Assembly (NCBI RefSeq): GCF_021155775.2
Contig: NC_060234.1
Location: forward strand, 36,515,026-36,579,025
DNA from: Neodiprion pinetum
Lineage: Eukaryota; Arthropoda; Insecta; Hymenoptera; Diprionidae
Direction of reading: 5' to 3'
DNA length: 64,000 bases
Shown: in pieces, positions 11,050 through 24,368 of the stretch
How the letters are laid out: every line of letters starts with the position of its first letter
Numbering within the stretch: position 1 is the first letter of the stretch
Program-made: the position numbers and the translations under genes
Notes under the pieces: model-generated
What the model saw: the letters and a program-made list of their open reading frames with translations, nothing else
The model's database searches: none
Told to the model about the DNA's origin: nothing

Positions 11050-14000
11050 TTACTCCGGGAGTCTGCACCACCACCACTACCACCACTGCTAGTAAAAGCA
11101 GCAGCAGCAGCTTGCGGGTTGAGCCTGACCCGGTTTAAGCGTCGACGTGGCCTTTCGTGCCCTTCTTTACCTGACTTGTACAACTAATATTCAAATGGCC
11201 GGTACTTCGCATGCCCTCTTGTCTCCTATTTACCATCTACGAGTTCAACGCCTTATAGTTTACACCATACCCACCCAACTTCTCTACTCGGACTGAATTG
11301 CGCCGAGGCACGCGCGGCGTTCTTTCTCTCTCCTTCTCTCTCCTTCTCTCTTTCTGATTTTACTCGGTTTTCGTCCCTCGACCGACGCGAGATACTGGAA
11401 ACCTAGAAGAACGATAAGACACGCGCGCTTGGACAATACCTTCGTGTCTGCTGGTTCCTCTACCTGTATTATATAACACACGACACAAACACACACACAC
11501 ACACCCGTATACCCCGACTTATATATGCACATGTATTCGAGAAAAAATGGTAAATACAAAAGAATCCAAAAAGATACCTTATTTCATTTTTTTTTTTTTT
11601 ATTTCTCATCGAATTCCGAAATTTAAGTCTCGAGTCATTAGCGACGAGTCACGTGAATTTATTATCGATGTAACATTTATATTTACATGCAAGTTATTGA
11701 CGTTATGATTGTTAAGAACAAAAACCGAGATATCGTCACATTAAAAAAAATTTGGTCAATTTGTTGCTCTAAAAGTAATTCCCGAGCCTTGGCAATAATA
11801 AGAAAAGCTGCTCATCTCAAATAGAACAATATGCTTATTGATTAAATATTGCTAAAATATTCGACAACGAGTGTTAATTGTATGTCAAAGCTGTACTACA
11901 GCGAATACATAAAACGGATAATCTATTTTAAACATATGTCCCGCAAGATAAAATCATTCCAAGTTTTTCCTTATTTTATAATTATTTTAAACTTATTTTT
12001 CTATACTTATGCTATGAACAAAAATATGGAAGACTTAAAAATTTTTATGACTTAAATAACTCTACTTTTAAATCAGCCTTATTCAGTAAAACTTTGGATT
12101 TCTGCGATAATTAATGTTTTGCTCGGTAAAAAAATGGTTTTGATAAAACCCTAATTGAAATTTCGGAATTTGATGAGGGGAAAGAGAGACGCGAAGAAAA
12201 TGTATTTTTGACTTCTTCTGTATCGATTACATTTCTTCTTAAATTCTATTTGGAATTCCCCCCCAACTTCGCCACAAATCTAATTTGACACACGGGTTTC
12301 TCTTGTCGCGATCCGATCAGAATCACCTTTCACTCTATCCGACTTTCATATTCAAACGAAAAGATTTGTCTCCGCGATTGCAGTCCGTTAAAAATATAAC
12401 GAGTCACAGTCTTTTTTTTTCTTTCCAAGCTACGAGATGCAAAAAAACAAAGACGTAGCGCATTTTTTCCAACAAGTTTTTATTTGGAATTTTAACGCAG
12501 CTAAGCTGTGCAGGTAATCGTTAATGTTAAATTAAAGAAAAACGTGATGGTCTTCAGCTTTGGAAGGTGATGCTTTTTTGTTTTAAATTCTGCAATTTTT
12601 GCCAAGCTTTCAATCGTTGTTGCTGTACATTTTCATTCGGTTAAACTTGCTTTATCCAATATCAATCAGCATTGAAGGAACAATCTCATATCCTGCGTGA
12701 CGAAAGCTACCCTTGCATTTACCCTCTCTCGAATCGTATTCTCTACCTTCGTATTTGCTCAGATTTTTATAGTCTCCGGTATACCTATACCCACGTGTCG
12801 TATATATGTATGGTCTGTATATACGCATACGGTGAACAAACAGACGGATCAATACACGTGTAACGTATGATAGGGTAAAACACGACCAGACACAAACAAT
12901 TAAAAAATTCTTTATCAGCAGCGCAGCATTGCAACGGTAGTATTAGAAAAACATAACGAATCGAGTCGTCATTTAAATCTGAATATCGCGTATCTCGCGA
13001 TGATAATAATGAAGGCTTTACACTGACTGTCAAAAATACGGGGGAGTTTTAGGAGTAGATTGAATACTAGAGGGTACATTTAGGAGGAGATTTCAGTTTT
13101 TTTAGAAACACCGTTTTTGTTTAAAAAAAAAAAAAAAATGATTCTCGCGTTTTGGAGATGGGTTTAAAAATTCGTAGGTCAAAGACGAGTGATTTAAAAA
13201 ATTTGAAAATTTGTAGAGAAGGTTTTCAGCGGTCGTACTAACATTTGAAAAAATCTTAGGATGAAATGAGAAAATTTTCACGGTCAATCGCTTACCGAGT
13301 TCACGTGGAAGGCATCTGCATGCATGTATATCTGCATATTTACGACAAACGTTAGCAAGAATTAACGTAATTAACGCTGATGCAACTTCCTGTATCAGAC
13401 GTCTTCTCGGTGCGCGTTTAACACGGCTTGCACAGAGACCGTACGCCCGTATCTGCGTGCGTGTACGTGTGCATATGTGTAAGCGCGAGGGTGGAGGTGG
13501 GTGACCACGTCTACCTGCGAGAGGTATACTCTCGTATCTCTCATCTCGCGCCAATAGCATCTCTGGCTAGCTACATATATAGCGAGGAGTTTGCTCGTCC
13601 GAGATTACACAACCCAGAAACACCTTGGCTTGTTTTTTCCCCTCTCGGGGTACGACGATAAAACGAACAGATTAGATCCTTACCTAATTCCTACCGTTAT
13701 TATCCCTCTTTCTTCGTCCCTTCGTTACAAAGGGTCCTTCCACCTTCCACCCTACGCGAAATCAACCTTCGATCCGATCAAAGAAGTATCATCGATTATG
13801 AAACGCAACCGAATATCATTATATAAAATACGGATTTGTCCCAATCGAGTTCCACGCCCCGAACTCATTGTCGTATTCCTTATTGAAACGAGACGAAGTT
13901 TTTATGCAATTATATTTCTCTTCGTTCTACGGTCTTTATAAACGGAAATATCATGTCCTTATTTCTCATCGTAACCGATAACGATTGCCCGAACTTTACC

Positions 14001-14660
14001 GAGGTATTGAAAGTTGTTCGAAACATCTTAATAGCCTGATTAAATTAGCTCTGAAATTTTGCCGTATAAAACGTTTTCTTCTCTAATATCAAAGACTCCG
14101 TTCGCGAATAGTCACTGATCACCTAACGATACGATCGAACTAATTGTAAGAAAATCCCGTTTCGACCCAATAATTTAACCGTGCATCATCACACTGCGGT
14201 CTATCTATAACGTACCGCGTGCAATTCTCGTTATGTTTGCGTAACTCATGGCCATTGTTTTTACAACAACTTTTCCTCGTGCGGATGAGATACAGGTATG
14301 CGCCGCAGTAACGCACGCGTATCAAAGTTGAGTGCACGAACGCGACTTTGGATAGATCACCGCGTGCGCGCTGCTACTGCAAGCTGTGGTTTATACGCGT
14401 TACCATTTCGCGGTGTTGGAAATGCAGAAACGGTAACGTAACACGTGTACCGTGGTGTACCGGCAGTGGGGTAGAGTGCAGTATAGTGCAGTGTCTAGAG
14501 CACAAAGCGCAATCGCGACAATGAATCACCTGGAGCGGCAAGGAGGCCGTAAGAGTGCAGGAGTGCAAGAGGTCGGAGGTCAGACTCGGCTAGACGTACC
14601 GTGGATGGTGGTGCTGCTGCAACCTAAAGATCCATCCATATGCGAGTAGAACACGCACTG
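11050..14660. other. non-coding stretch
   Basis: Nothing gene-like is supported. The segment 11.6-12.6 kb is noticeably AT-rich. (CA)n lies at 11487-11505 and an A run at 13121-13137. Near 14.45-14.66 kb repeated GTGCAGT motifs precede a plus-strand ATG (14521) and a donor CTG|GTAAGC at 14661. That could be a 5' UTR exon with a 42-codon upstream frame, but the frame closes before the donor. Confidence 0.4.
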
Positions 14661-14920
14661 GTAAGCTCGTTTGTTCGAAGTGTGTGTAAGACCGTGTAAG
14701 CAGTCTATGTATCTATGCATACATACACATGATACATACACGCGACTCGCAGAGCCGCCAACTTCGGAGTTGTTCTCGAAACGTTTCGTTCGAACGCTCC
14801 TGATAGTCCCACTAAATTCACTATGCTCGTGCTGGTAAACTAATAAATCTTATCACCGGGCGCGATGTGTGTTACCTACGTGCACGTTGTGTTACGTAAA
14901 GTACCGTAAACTCTCTTCTC

Positions 14921-15094
14921 ATGTTTTCGCCCGAGCGTGCGAAGAGGGTTCCTTGGTTAGATGCTCTCTTTGAGGATAGTCGGTATCTACGTAGGCTGAA
15001 TTTCCAAATAAGTGGGGAAAGTGACTTAGGTACCGGAGATTTAAATCTTCTTAAAGTCAGGTTAGAGATGCTTGTAGTTGACAAACAACCGTAA
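14921..15094 (+). CDS. 57-codon ORF, unknown
   Basis: An ATG opens MFSPERAKRVPWLDALFEDS and continues, Leu/Asp/Glu-rich, to ...MLVVDKQP and TAA. The composition resembles a soluble helical protein more than most chance frames here, and codons are mostly of RNY type. Against it: the start context (CTTCTC-ATG) is poor, the frame is short, and no splice site or poly(A) signal is tied to it. An AAG|GTATGA donor overlaps the stop, so an exon ending there in another frame is an alternative. I do not recognise the product. Confidence 0.2.
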   Translation: MFSPERAKRVPWLDALFEDSRYLRRLNFQISGESDLGTGDLNLLKVRLEMLVVDKQP

Positions 15095-17300
15095 GGTATG
15101 AAAATTCTAAGGATTTAAAAAAAATATGTGACTATCTTGTTCGTCGTCTTGAACAACGATCCTTTGGTCATTTCTACGCAATCACTGGCAACCACCGAAG
15201 AACATTCACTTAGTACTTAGTTTCAGAAAATACGAATCGACGTTTGCAAAGTATTAATGTTGATATGTACTAACTTGCGAATATGGATGATCAAAGTAGC
15301 GCGTGGCATTTTGAGATCATGTTCAGGCAATTGCCAGCACCAGCTGATGATGGCTCGTATTTTAGGGTGAAATCAAGGTGGGGGGTGATTTGAGTGGAAT
15401 TGTTTTCATCAAAGTTTCAGCATACAAGCACAGATCTAAGGACACGTGTACGTACAGTTTTTCTTTATCTTGTGGATCCGTCTTTAGGAAACCGTTTCGA
15501 CGAAAAACCCGCTGATAAAAAGGGCGTGTAAAAAGGTGGGGGGAAAAAAAAAAAAAAAAAAATGAAATGAAAGCAGTAAAAAAGAGCTCAATCTACCGAC
15601 CAAATCTTTCGCTCCAAAGAGCTGCGGACGGCGTCGTTTTTGGTACGGAGCGTCAAAGAATCGTTTCGCGTTGCTTAAGCGCTCAGCCCACGTTTCTCTC
15701 TGTAGGCAACGGCTATGCTTCTCGGAGTTCTTCTTTGTCTCGAACCCTCTGCACGGTTTTTCGCTCGTGATTAAGACGAGGTTTTCGCTTAACGCCTTCC
15801 AAACGGCTTGGCTTTCGTCGTGGTGGTCGAGCGTGAGAGGAGAGAAAGATAGAGAAAGAAGGAGGAGAGAGAGAGAGAAAGTTTCACGATTAAACGAAGC
15901 TCTGGGCCCTTCGATATGCTTCGCGTTACCAACCGGGCTCTTTTGGACGAAAACCGAGCGGACCGTTTTAAGTAATGAAGTCAACGAACCAAGACGAGAA
16001 TCGTGAATATCGTCGCTTGCACAGAGTAACCAAGACGGAAATTCTCATTTGGTAGGAATGTGATGAATCATATAAATCCCCATCATCGTTGCTCGACACT
16101 TCGGACTAGCGGAAAAAACTGCAGTCGATGCAAGAATCAACCGACTTAATTTGTTGCAAGTACAAGCTTAAAAGATAGCGTCGCTTTGCTGTACGTAATT
16201 AGAGGAGGTAAATGGTATTCAAGAAAACCTAGAATTCTCGTGATATATTTACCATCGCCGAGTCACCGAGCATATCCTGAATTTCGAATGTGCTTGTTCG
16301 TCCTTCTCAAAGACGGAAAATTTATTGAACACCGTCAAACAGGATCGCGATCAGGAACTTTTTTCCTCACGCACTGTGTACCAGTTTGAACACCGAAGAT
16401 CACAGAGCGTATTTTTTCCTCGAACCCATAGCGTGGCCATATACAAGCTAACAACGCCTCTTCGCATAGTGGGTATACATATAGACACGAGTAGACAAAG
16501 CTAGAACGGCTTTAGGAGAACTCGAGGTCGCATTTTCCACTCTCCCCAGGGTGTCAGAAGCGAGAGGGAAAAGGAAAGAGAGATGCGGAGGACACAGAAA
16601 AGACTGAGTTTCTCGAGAAATTTTTGTCACACGAAAGCCAGCTCTTTCGCTGCTGTTCCGGCTCGGTATACTTATACATAGTTGATGAATAAAAAAAAAG
16701 AAAAAACAAGACCAAGACGCGTTGTCCCGGCTATTTGCCGAGGTATCCTCGAATAGTGATGAATTTCTCGTGTACCTTGAAAGCCTCGTACCAAATACCA
16801 ATTGAAGATAAAATACTTGCTGGTCGGATAGACCGGTGTATACGTATAATAACTTGAGTATAAGAACGCAGAGTCCGTAACTGTACCGATGCTTCTAAGC
16901 GTTTCGACGGTGTTTAAAACTAGAGGGGCCTAAGGGGTCTGGAGAGAAGGCGTACCGAGAAGAAGGAATTCCAACTTGGGGCGAAAGCTTTCTTCCGGAA
17001 AGTCGACTAATCGGCACTCGGCACTCGACAGTCGGAAGCATAAATGGGTACATTAGTCGAACGTCGAGCGCCAACTCTCGCAGCTATATCCCCGGCTCTC
17101 TCCGCACGCACGCGGAAACTTTACTTCTCTCCTGCACGTTCCTTCAATGCCCCCCTCGCCCCCTTCCCTCCTCTTCTCTCCCGCTTACTCCCTTCCTCCG
17201 ATACCTTCTCTCCATCTCTCTCTTCTACGGCGTGGAGTGACGCTATGGTGCCGCCTGCCTGCCGGCTGGCCGCGTGGTGTTGGTGCTCGCGTACAACTCA
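15095..17300. other. no supported gene
   Basis: The longest frame is a 166-codon minus-strand frame (15484-15984), crossed by an A run at 15546-15561 and a GA tract near 15839-15880 and lacking a good ATG start. I do not call it. The rest is mixed-composition non-coding sequence with overlapping short frames. Confidence 0.4.
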
Positions 17301-17500
17301 TAGTACGCTCTCGTAGTATCTGTAGTATCCGTAGTATCCCCCCCCCCCCTCCTCCTCCTCGTCACCCCCTCTTCCGCTCCCAGTTCCCTGCTCGCTGAAT
17401 GGCGCCTCTTTCCCTCCCGCGGCGGTAGAGATTTCCCCTTCGAAAGCTCCCGAGCTCGTCGATCTCCCTCTCGGTTCCCCTACCTTTTTCCCCGACATAC

Positions 17501-17535
17501 CGAAAGCTTGGCAACGCCCACTCGCCGTCGGCCAT
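17501..17535 (-). CDS. candidate first coding exon, TISU/YY1-like start
   Basis: On the minus strand the start is CCAAG-ATGGCCGAC, an excellent initiation context overlapping a YY1-type motif. The frame gives MADGEWALPSF and two bases, then a donor CG|GTATGTCGG. A second possible donor, AAAAAG|GTAGGG, lies 14-15 bases further on, with the frame open to it. Upstream on the minus strand is the GC-rich, trinucleotide-repeat 5' region. The rest of the gene would lie to the left; I could not find its next exon with confidence. The product is not recognised. Confidence 0.4.
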
Positions 17536-17586
17536 CTTGGATTATGTAAACTGCGCTTCCTCTGTAGTATAGGTCATGCTTCGCCT

Positions 17587-17621
<35 letters not shown>
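17587..17621. repeat. (CTA)n array
   Basis: About 11-12 CTA units. If transcribed from the minus strand as 5' leader of the exon at 17501-17535 it would read as TAG repeats, giving stops in one frame. Confidence 0.9.
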
Positions 17622-17808
17622 GCTGTTACTACCTCGCCTGTAGTACGCCGCGTCGGCGAGCCGGCTAGAGAGTGCGAGTGCTATCGAACGAGTAGCCGAA
17701 AAAGCGCGGAGGAGAGGAGCAGAGAAGGGTGAGGGACGTAATGTGGGGGGGGAGGGGGGGAGATAGTATGACGCAGCGAGCTTATACCGTAGACCGGCCG
17801 CCGGCTGC

Positions 17809-17986
17809 CACCACCACCACCACCACCGCCACCACCACCACCACCACCACCACCACCACCACCACCACCACCACCACCACCACCACCACCACCATCACCA
17901 TTGCTACTACTATACTACTTTACTATACTATATCCCACATTACTCAGCACACTACTACACTACTATTACTACTACTACTACTACTA
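17809..17986. repeat. (ACC)n array followed by (CTA)-rich tract
   Basis: Nearly 28 CAC/ACC units with one GCC interruption are followed by ATC/CTA units and CTACTA runs. This is the longest trinucleotide block in the window. In one plus frame it reads poly-Thr, but no independent support for translation exists. Confidence 0.9.
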
Positions 17987-18036
17987 CAATACTATAGACG
18001 GAGAACGTAACTCGCGTAACGGTGGAAAGTGCCACT

Positions 18037-18211
18037 ATGCTACGGTATATATCCGAACTGCGGTCGGACAGTAAAGGGGGCGTAGGGTGGGAGTGGGAGC
18101 GGGGGAAGGGACACGAGGATTCTACTACTCCATGTACTATATCGACAACCATTCACACGCACGTGTGTTCTTGTCCCTATTTGGATGAGTATTTGGCCCT
18201 TACGCGTTTCG
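18037..18211 (+). CDS. weak candidate first coding exon
   Basis: An ATG opens MLRYISELRSDSK, continues through a Gly/Trp/Glu stretch to YLDEYLALTRF, and meets a GTATGT donor after 58 codons plus one base. It sits immediately downstream of the GC-rich island, as a first coding exon should, but the start context is ordinary and the frame is not much longer than chance frames nearby. Not recognised. Confidence 0.18.
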
Positions 18212-21210
18212 GTATGTTCTTATGGTGAGGATTTTCTCGCGCAACATCTGACGACGAGCCTTTATCTTTTCAAGTGATATCCTTTGTTTTAATCCTTTAT
18301 TTTTTATTTTTTCTCATCTCAACTGCTTAATTAACCAGACGTCGAATTTTATTGACGTTTGATTTTGGACGACTACTTTTTTGCATCCATTTGGCCGGAG
18401 ATATGTTCACCCTCTATCTACAATTGCTCTTTGTCCTTTCTTTTATGATTACAATCCGACCAATTGCAAGTTGGGTTGCAAAAGACTTTCGAGTTCGATG
18501 TTTCAGCATATACAACCGGCGAGATGAACAAGGGCTTTGCTTTGTTCGTGAAGTTGAATCGCATCGCGGAGGGCACAGGTTATTGATTGTTGAAAATTCA
18601 CGAGGGTGTTTATCTTACAAAATCTGAATAACTAAAGTTTCAACGCAAATTACCCCAAAGGGAGTCTTGCCAACGCTGAAGACACTGTTTGAATTTGAAA
18701 CTCGGCCTTTCATGTTCCGTTGATGAAAAGTTTAATTCTTAATGCTGCGTGAGTTTTCGGGTCAGAATGCTGTAATTTTGGGACGAAATTATTTAGACTT
18801 CTAAACAGGCCTTTTGTCAGACGCTACTGAAATGTGCACGACGCTTTCAGCGTCCGGCTGATTTTCGAAGCGAATGAAATCACCGTTCTTGCTGAACTTT
18901 TGAGACACGCCACCACTGTAGGTCTTTCAATTCTACCGAGCAGCAGCTGCACAGTAACTGTAACTCGAAGCGTACGATAAAAGGCGTTTAATTTTACCGT
19001 CGCGAACTTTCGGAGGAGCGAAAACGAAACATTTAACGTTGGTATGCAGGCATGTGAGAACGTGTGAGGCAGCAACGATTGTCATTTCTAAAGGTAATTA
19101 ATGAGCATAAAGATGCGTATGTATATCGTATATACATGTATGCCGGTCGGCGGCGGCGGCGGCGCCAGCGGCTCTATCTAGATTTGTTATTACGGAGAGT
19201 TTGCTCTGTCGGAGGCTCGAGGGCTGTTTTAAAAATCACAAACAGACTTGGAAAGTTTGACTCGTAGATTACAAGTTCATGGGAGAGTTTCGCGCCCGGG
19301 GATCTCTGGGGTCGATGAAGTACTCGGCCGCCGCTTCTCCGTCTCCTCCTCCTTCTCATCCTCTTCCTCCGTTTCTCTTCTACTACTTCTGCGTCCTGCT
19401 GCTGCTATGCTTTTGCGGCTGTGGCTACCGCTGCGTGCTACGCTTTACGCACCTTATGAAACTTAGCCAGGCCATTAATTAAAGCTAAATACGACGGGGC
19501 GAAGCGGCCTCGGTATATGGGCCGGATGTCTAATTGCCCGTGAAATCGTTTCGCTTTTTCACACATTTCACTCTGCCGCATCGCGGCTCGATACAAGCCA
19601 TTAAACCCCAGCGTAATATATATAAACTATCTCCAGAGTACGATATTTAATGCACCATGTATTCCTTCGATCATCGCCTTACACGCGGACTTGAAAATGA
19701 GCATTCAAACGATGATCGATGGTTTTGCCTACCCGCAAAGATTTATGCCAAACCCTTCATCGTATCCGTGATCTTCAACCGGTCTACACGCTGTCTTACG
19801 ACCTCCGAGATCTTCGGACTGGAATAACTTCTTCCGTGTCTTTGGACCACACTGAAGATAAAAATGAAAAACCGAACGCACATGGATGTAAAAATGTAAA
19901 TTTTCTTTTTCTCACTCGGCAGGCACTTACAATAAGTGTAAAAATTCAATCTTCGTTTCCAATGTAACACTTTTGTTCCGCATATACTATACCGGCGAAT
20001 GCTATTGTCAGATGGCTACCTCACAGATTCAATTTATTTTCGGTGGAATCACTCTCTGGACGTGGCTCGGCCATGGCCACGGCCATAGGTGGGCACGGTA
20101 TACGTACGTATACTCACGCGGGCGAGAAGGAACGAAGACAAACGACCCGATTCAAGATGGCGTCACGCCGTCGATATACGCCTCGTTCCCAAGGGCTTCC
20201 GTTTGAATAGATCAGAAAGCAACGAACGGGGAACCGGCTAGAGCCCCTGGCTTTACGATCCATGCCTCCTCCATAAAGGCATCGTAAATCTACGATCGCA
20301 CCGATAAATCTACCTATCGAGGCATAAGTGGGACCACCTACGACCGTATGTCCAGCCGCATACGTCGCCCGCACTTCTCGCTCGAGTGTTTACCTGCGCT
20401 GATCGTTGCATTCTCCCACAACCATCCTTTCATTTTGCTTTATTTTACTCTTCACGCACTTCTTTGCCACGCGATATTCTCTGCCGAGATCGACCTTGCA
20501 CACATACGAATACCTGTCACGCTTGCTGCAAATCTATACGCTTTTGGCATTGCTTGCCAGCTTCTCAGCAGAAAGTTGGGAAACAAGAACTCAATTGAGA
20601 ATCAATCGACGCGAAACGATCCGTATTTAGAAGTAGACTGTGCGGCCTCTTCGAGATAAAGTATGGACGTTCCATTCTCATACGTTTTTATATACCCGTT
20701 ACTGGAAAAGTATTCCCTAAATGCTCAAAGTCATCGGCGAACGATTCCACTTTTTTTTTTTTTTATAAATGGACGACTTTACGATCAGGAGTTGCGTAAA
20801 ACTAGCAGGCGAAAATTTGTTTGACGGGCTTGTTTAATCAATGTGGAAAAAAATTGGTAAACCAAAGGTGTTCGCGTACCCTTTGAAACAATGAAACCGA
20901 TAGAGCTTGAAACTTGTGATATTAAATTCTATCACGGGTAAAAAGTGTTTGCCAACAGCGTGTATGCTGCAGGGAAGAGCGAATCAACTTGGGGTGGATA
21001 TGTGTAACGGCGTAGAGTAGAAAGTATAGGCACCACAGACGTAGGAGTGTCGCGAGATTATTTATGCTTTGTTTTCGTGATAATTCCGCTCGTAAACGCG
21101 CTGGCACGCGAAACGCTGCGCGACTGGGCCTGGCTTTGGCGAACTTTTGTGATTGGTCGTAAAAAACATTCGCTTCAATTTTCTCTGCCGGACCAAGCTG
21201 AGTTTCCGTC

Positions 21211-21212
<2 letters not shown>

Positions 21213-21263
<51 letters not shown>
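21213..21263. repeat. (CT)n microsatellite
   Basis: An almost pure CT run with one TTT interruption. A (CCTCTTT)n heptamer array follows at 21367-21395, and the same heptamer recurs in tandem at 22501-22536. Confidence 0.9.
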
Positions 21264-21268
<5 letters not shown>

Positions 21269-22500
21269 TTCCACTCCCTCATACCCCAACCACCATACTA
21301 CACCAGGGTCGTTTCTTCCGCACGAATCAACGCTCACTATTGCGCAGCACACGCACTCTCCTCTCTCCTCTTTCCTCTTTCCTCTTTCCTCTTTCGTCGC
21401 ATCATCCTCGTCCGCGTACGCGAGGAGGACAACTCTGCAGGGCTGTGATGTAATCAACCCCATTGCAATTCCCGTCTCGACACTTTTCCGTCATGTTGGG
21501 GTACGCGACGATACGTCCAAACAGACCCTCCGGCGATCGAATCCCCTTCGGAGTCTTTAACGGTGCTTGGGCATGCATATGCGCACCGGTTGTAACGTAC
21601 GCGCACGTGTAGATAGATATATTCCTCAAAAGTTGTGCCCAACTTTAACCAAGGTCAGGACGCGCGTTCTGTAACAAGTATAACTGCGAACCTGTTTCAA
21701 CACCGACCCGGAGTTTCTGGGGAATCGAAACGTTGTACACCCTCCTAAAGTTTCGCACTTCCCACTTCTATTCTGTCCTTGTATCTCGGTGGCGTGTGCT
21801 GAGGCCAAACACGCGACATGTGAATTCACCCACACGCCACACGTGTGCGTGAAGATACTGAAACTTGGCGAGAAATATGTACCCTGTTACATTATAAGCA
21901 CGATGGCAAGCTCGATGATCAGCGTAAAATCATCTTTTGTCATCTTTTGAATTGTCGTCTTCTCGAAACTGTAACTATCCATCGAATAAAGAGAAAAGGA
22001 GGGAATAGATTTTATTGATGGCCTCCTCTAAGGACAACGAATACAAAAATAAGCACTTGGAGTCCCAGAGATACAAAATTACAAGAAGTAGAAAGGAATG
22101 AAAAGACCAACTTAAGAAAAGATAAATGACAGAAAATGAATGATGACATTACTAGTGATTGTCATGATTTTGATGGCGCTGGAGAGAGAGATAAATAGAC
22201 AGAGTAGAAGATGGATACTTGCGCGTATAGCTGAGCCCATTTTGCCCGTGGTCCAGAAGAGCGCGGGTTGTTGTTAAAGGAAACGGTTCTCTCTCTCTCC
22301 CTCGTGAATGCTGGCGCATGTGAGTAGCAGGTACATACGTCGGTCCTACCCTTGCCCAAGATAACGAGCCATTATTATTTTCTCGGTTCACCATTTCTCT
22401 CCTCCTCGTCCTCCTCCTCCTCCTCCTCCTCCTCCAACTCCTCCTCCAATTCCCTCCAATTCTCCTGCGGCTAGCACCGGCTTTCCGCACCTCCTCTTTC

Positions 22501-22536
22501 CACTTTCCTCTTTCCTCTTTCCTCTTTCCTCTTCCC
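22501..22536. repeat. (CCTCTTT)n heptamer minisatellite
   Basis: About five heptamer units, the same unit as at 21367-21395, roughly 1.1 kb away. It is preceded by CTC triplets (22398-22450). Purine/pyrimidine-asymmetric, with no gene association. Confidence 0.8.
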
Positions 22537-22986
22537 TTTTACCGCCTCCCAAAGCCCGCCTCTCACGTTATTGCACAAGCTCTTCACTCTTATTGATTGT
22601 TGTTCGCATGATCTGCACTCACTGCTATAACGAACACGTGTGTTGTACACACCTTATAGCTGTACCAGTCCAGGGTACACATGCAGCGCCGGTCGTACCG
22701 GGTGTGCTGCTTTTTTTAATTGAACGGTCGTATAACAATGTGTATCGGATACTCTGGTGTTGTACCCTGATGTTCTGAACAATCGTTTTACGTACGGAAC
22801 GACTTACGTCAGGTCGATCATTTGGCCCACCGACCAAACGGTCACCACGAAAATTTTCCAAATGTGACACTACGCTGTTCTCATTTTGTGCAACTCGTGT
22901 AACTTGAATCCAATTTCTCCCAAAGTTGGACACCCAGTACATAGTCTACACATAGAGAATGGAGCGTGGGTTGGATGGTTGGTTGG

Positions 22987-23024
22987 TTCGTTCGTTCGTT
23001 CGTTCGTTCGTTCGTTCGTTCGTT
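22987..23024. repeat. (TTCG)n tetranucleotide array
   Basis: About nine TTCG/CGTT units. It is CpG-containing, an uncommon class of microsatellite in methylated genomes, and so fits a genome with little CpG depletion. Confidence 0.9.
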
Positions 23025-24301
23025 ATTGAACTACGAGCACCTACCAACCTCTCTACATCTATCGAGCCCTCAAGTTCGTTTGAAAAACCTGGTGAAAATA
23101 AACGCGTTTTATCGTGCGCCGTGTTCCTACATGTACAATGGAGAGGAGGAGATTTCGTGCCGTTGGACATGTGAACGTTGTCGAGTTGTTATTGCATTAT
23201 ACACGTACCCGTCCAGCCTCAGCCAAAGGGCGAGTTAACAATTTTTAACCTTTGGAATGAACTCGCAACGCGATTGCTTCATCATTTGTTCCCGCAGCCA
23301 AGAAAGACACTGGAGTTCAAATAACGGATTTTTCTACCTCCCCCATGGTCGGTGCAGGTTCATGCATCCGATCTCACGGGGTGCTGAGTATTCTAGTAGC
23401 TATGCCTGGGGATGAATCGCGCCCTTTCATTCTCCCCAAAGTACTTGCACTCTGTAGATAAACAATTTCCACGGGTAATGAGCTGCATTTTTGCAGACTG
23501 CTCACGAAGAATCCCATTATACGTATGGTTAATGGTTTTACAGTTGATTTCATCTCCTACGTGCACTTCAAGTGTGGTGCGGATTGTAAAGATTTTTAAT
23601 ACCCGACTTGACATGCTTTTCAGAGATTCCAAACGAATTAAAAATATTCATTTCTATCCTCCTCGATGACTTTACTGGTCATTGTAAGTCAAGTTGAGCT
23701 TGACGACACCTCACCCGCAGTCGAAGTGTTTGGAATGCGAACTTGTTCTTCTGGTATTCATTTTACAATACTCCGGTATACCGTACTTTATCCCACAGCT
23801 CGACTCGCGCGTCACAGCTAAATTCCCATCGGTTTGAAAGAGCAAAAACATGGAGTTCGAGTGCTGATCTGTCATAGCCGGTGCGGAAAGAACGAATTTG
23901 ATATATCGAAGGCGACGTGTGTTTGGTTTGGTATGACGGAAGTTAATGCTGAAGGATATTGGTCGTCGGGCGAGAGATAACGGAAATTGAAAAGAAAAGG
24001 AGGAGGGAAAGGGGGGGGGGGGGAGCAAAAAAAAAAGGGAAACCAAAAAGAATTCTATACACCTGTACGTTATACAATGTTGCTATATTTTAATCTTTTC
24101 ACTTGCATAATACTTGAAAGCTATACATCTACTGTCTTTAATATTGTTCAACGAAGTAATTAAGGTAGCAACGAACAATGGCTTGTGCGGTATTAAAAGG
24201 AACTAAATGACTCGAAGGCCGCGTGTTTGTATATACACGAAAAACGTGTTTCATTAGTTTTTAAAATCTCTTCGTGCTTATGCTTATATCCTCGTTTCCC
24301 T

Positions 24302-24307
<6 letters not shown>

Positions 24308-24352
<45 letters not shown>
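24308..24352. repeat. (CT)n microsatellite
   Basis: Long CT run followed by TTTCT variants. No gene in the surroundings is supported. Confidence 0.9.

Positions 24353-24368
<16 letters not shown>

Larger units (their letters stand above)
17300..18036. promoter_or_regulatory. GC-rich promoter-like island with trinucleotide arrays
   Basis: The sequence is locally GC- and CpG-rich. It carries a C run with CTC units (17338-17362), a YY1-type GGCCATCTTGG (17530-17540), a CTA array (17587-17621), purine-rich G tracts (17741-17760), an ACC array and a second CTA array. A minus-strand start codon with strong context lies inside it and a plus-strand coding candidate lies just to the right. That arrangement suits a divergent promoter with long 5' UTRs, but no initiator was pinned down. 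Confidence 0.35.

Noticed and set aside
15484..15984. 166-codon minus-strand frame
   Set aside because: No good ATG start; it includes Ser/Leu and Phe runs from GA and A tracts. The central part is mildly protein-like but unsupported by splice or poly(A) signals.
20153..20210. TISU-like CAAG-ATGGCGTC start on the plus strand
   Set aside because: The frame closes after 17 codons with no donor before the stop; at most an upstream ORF.
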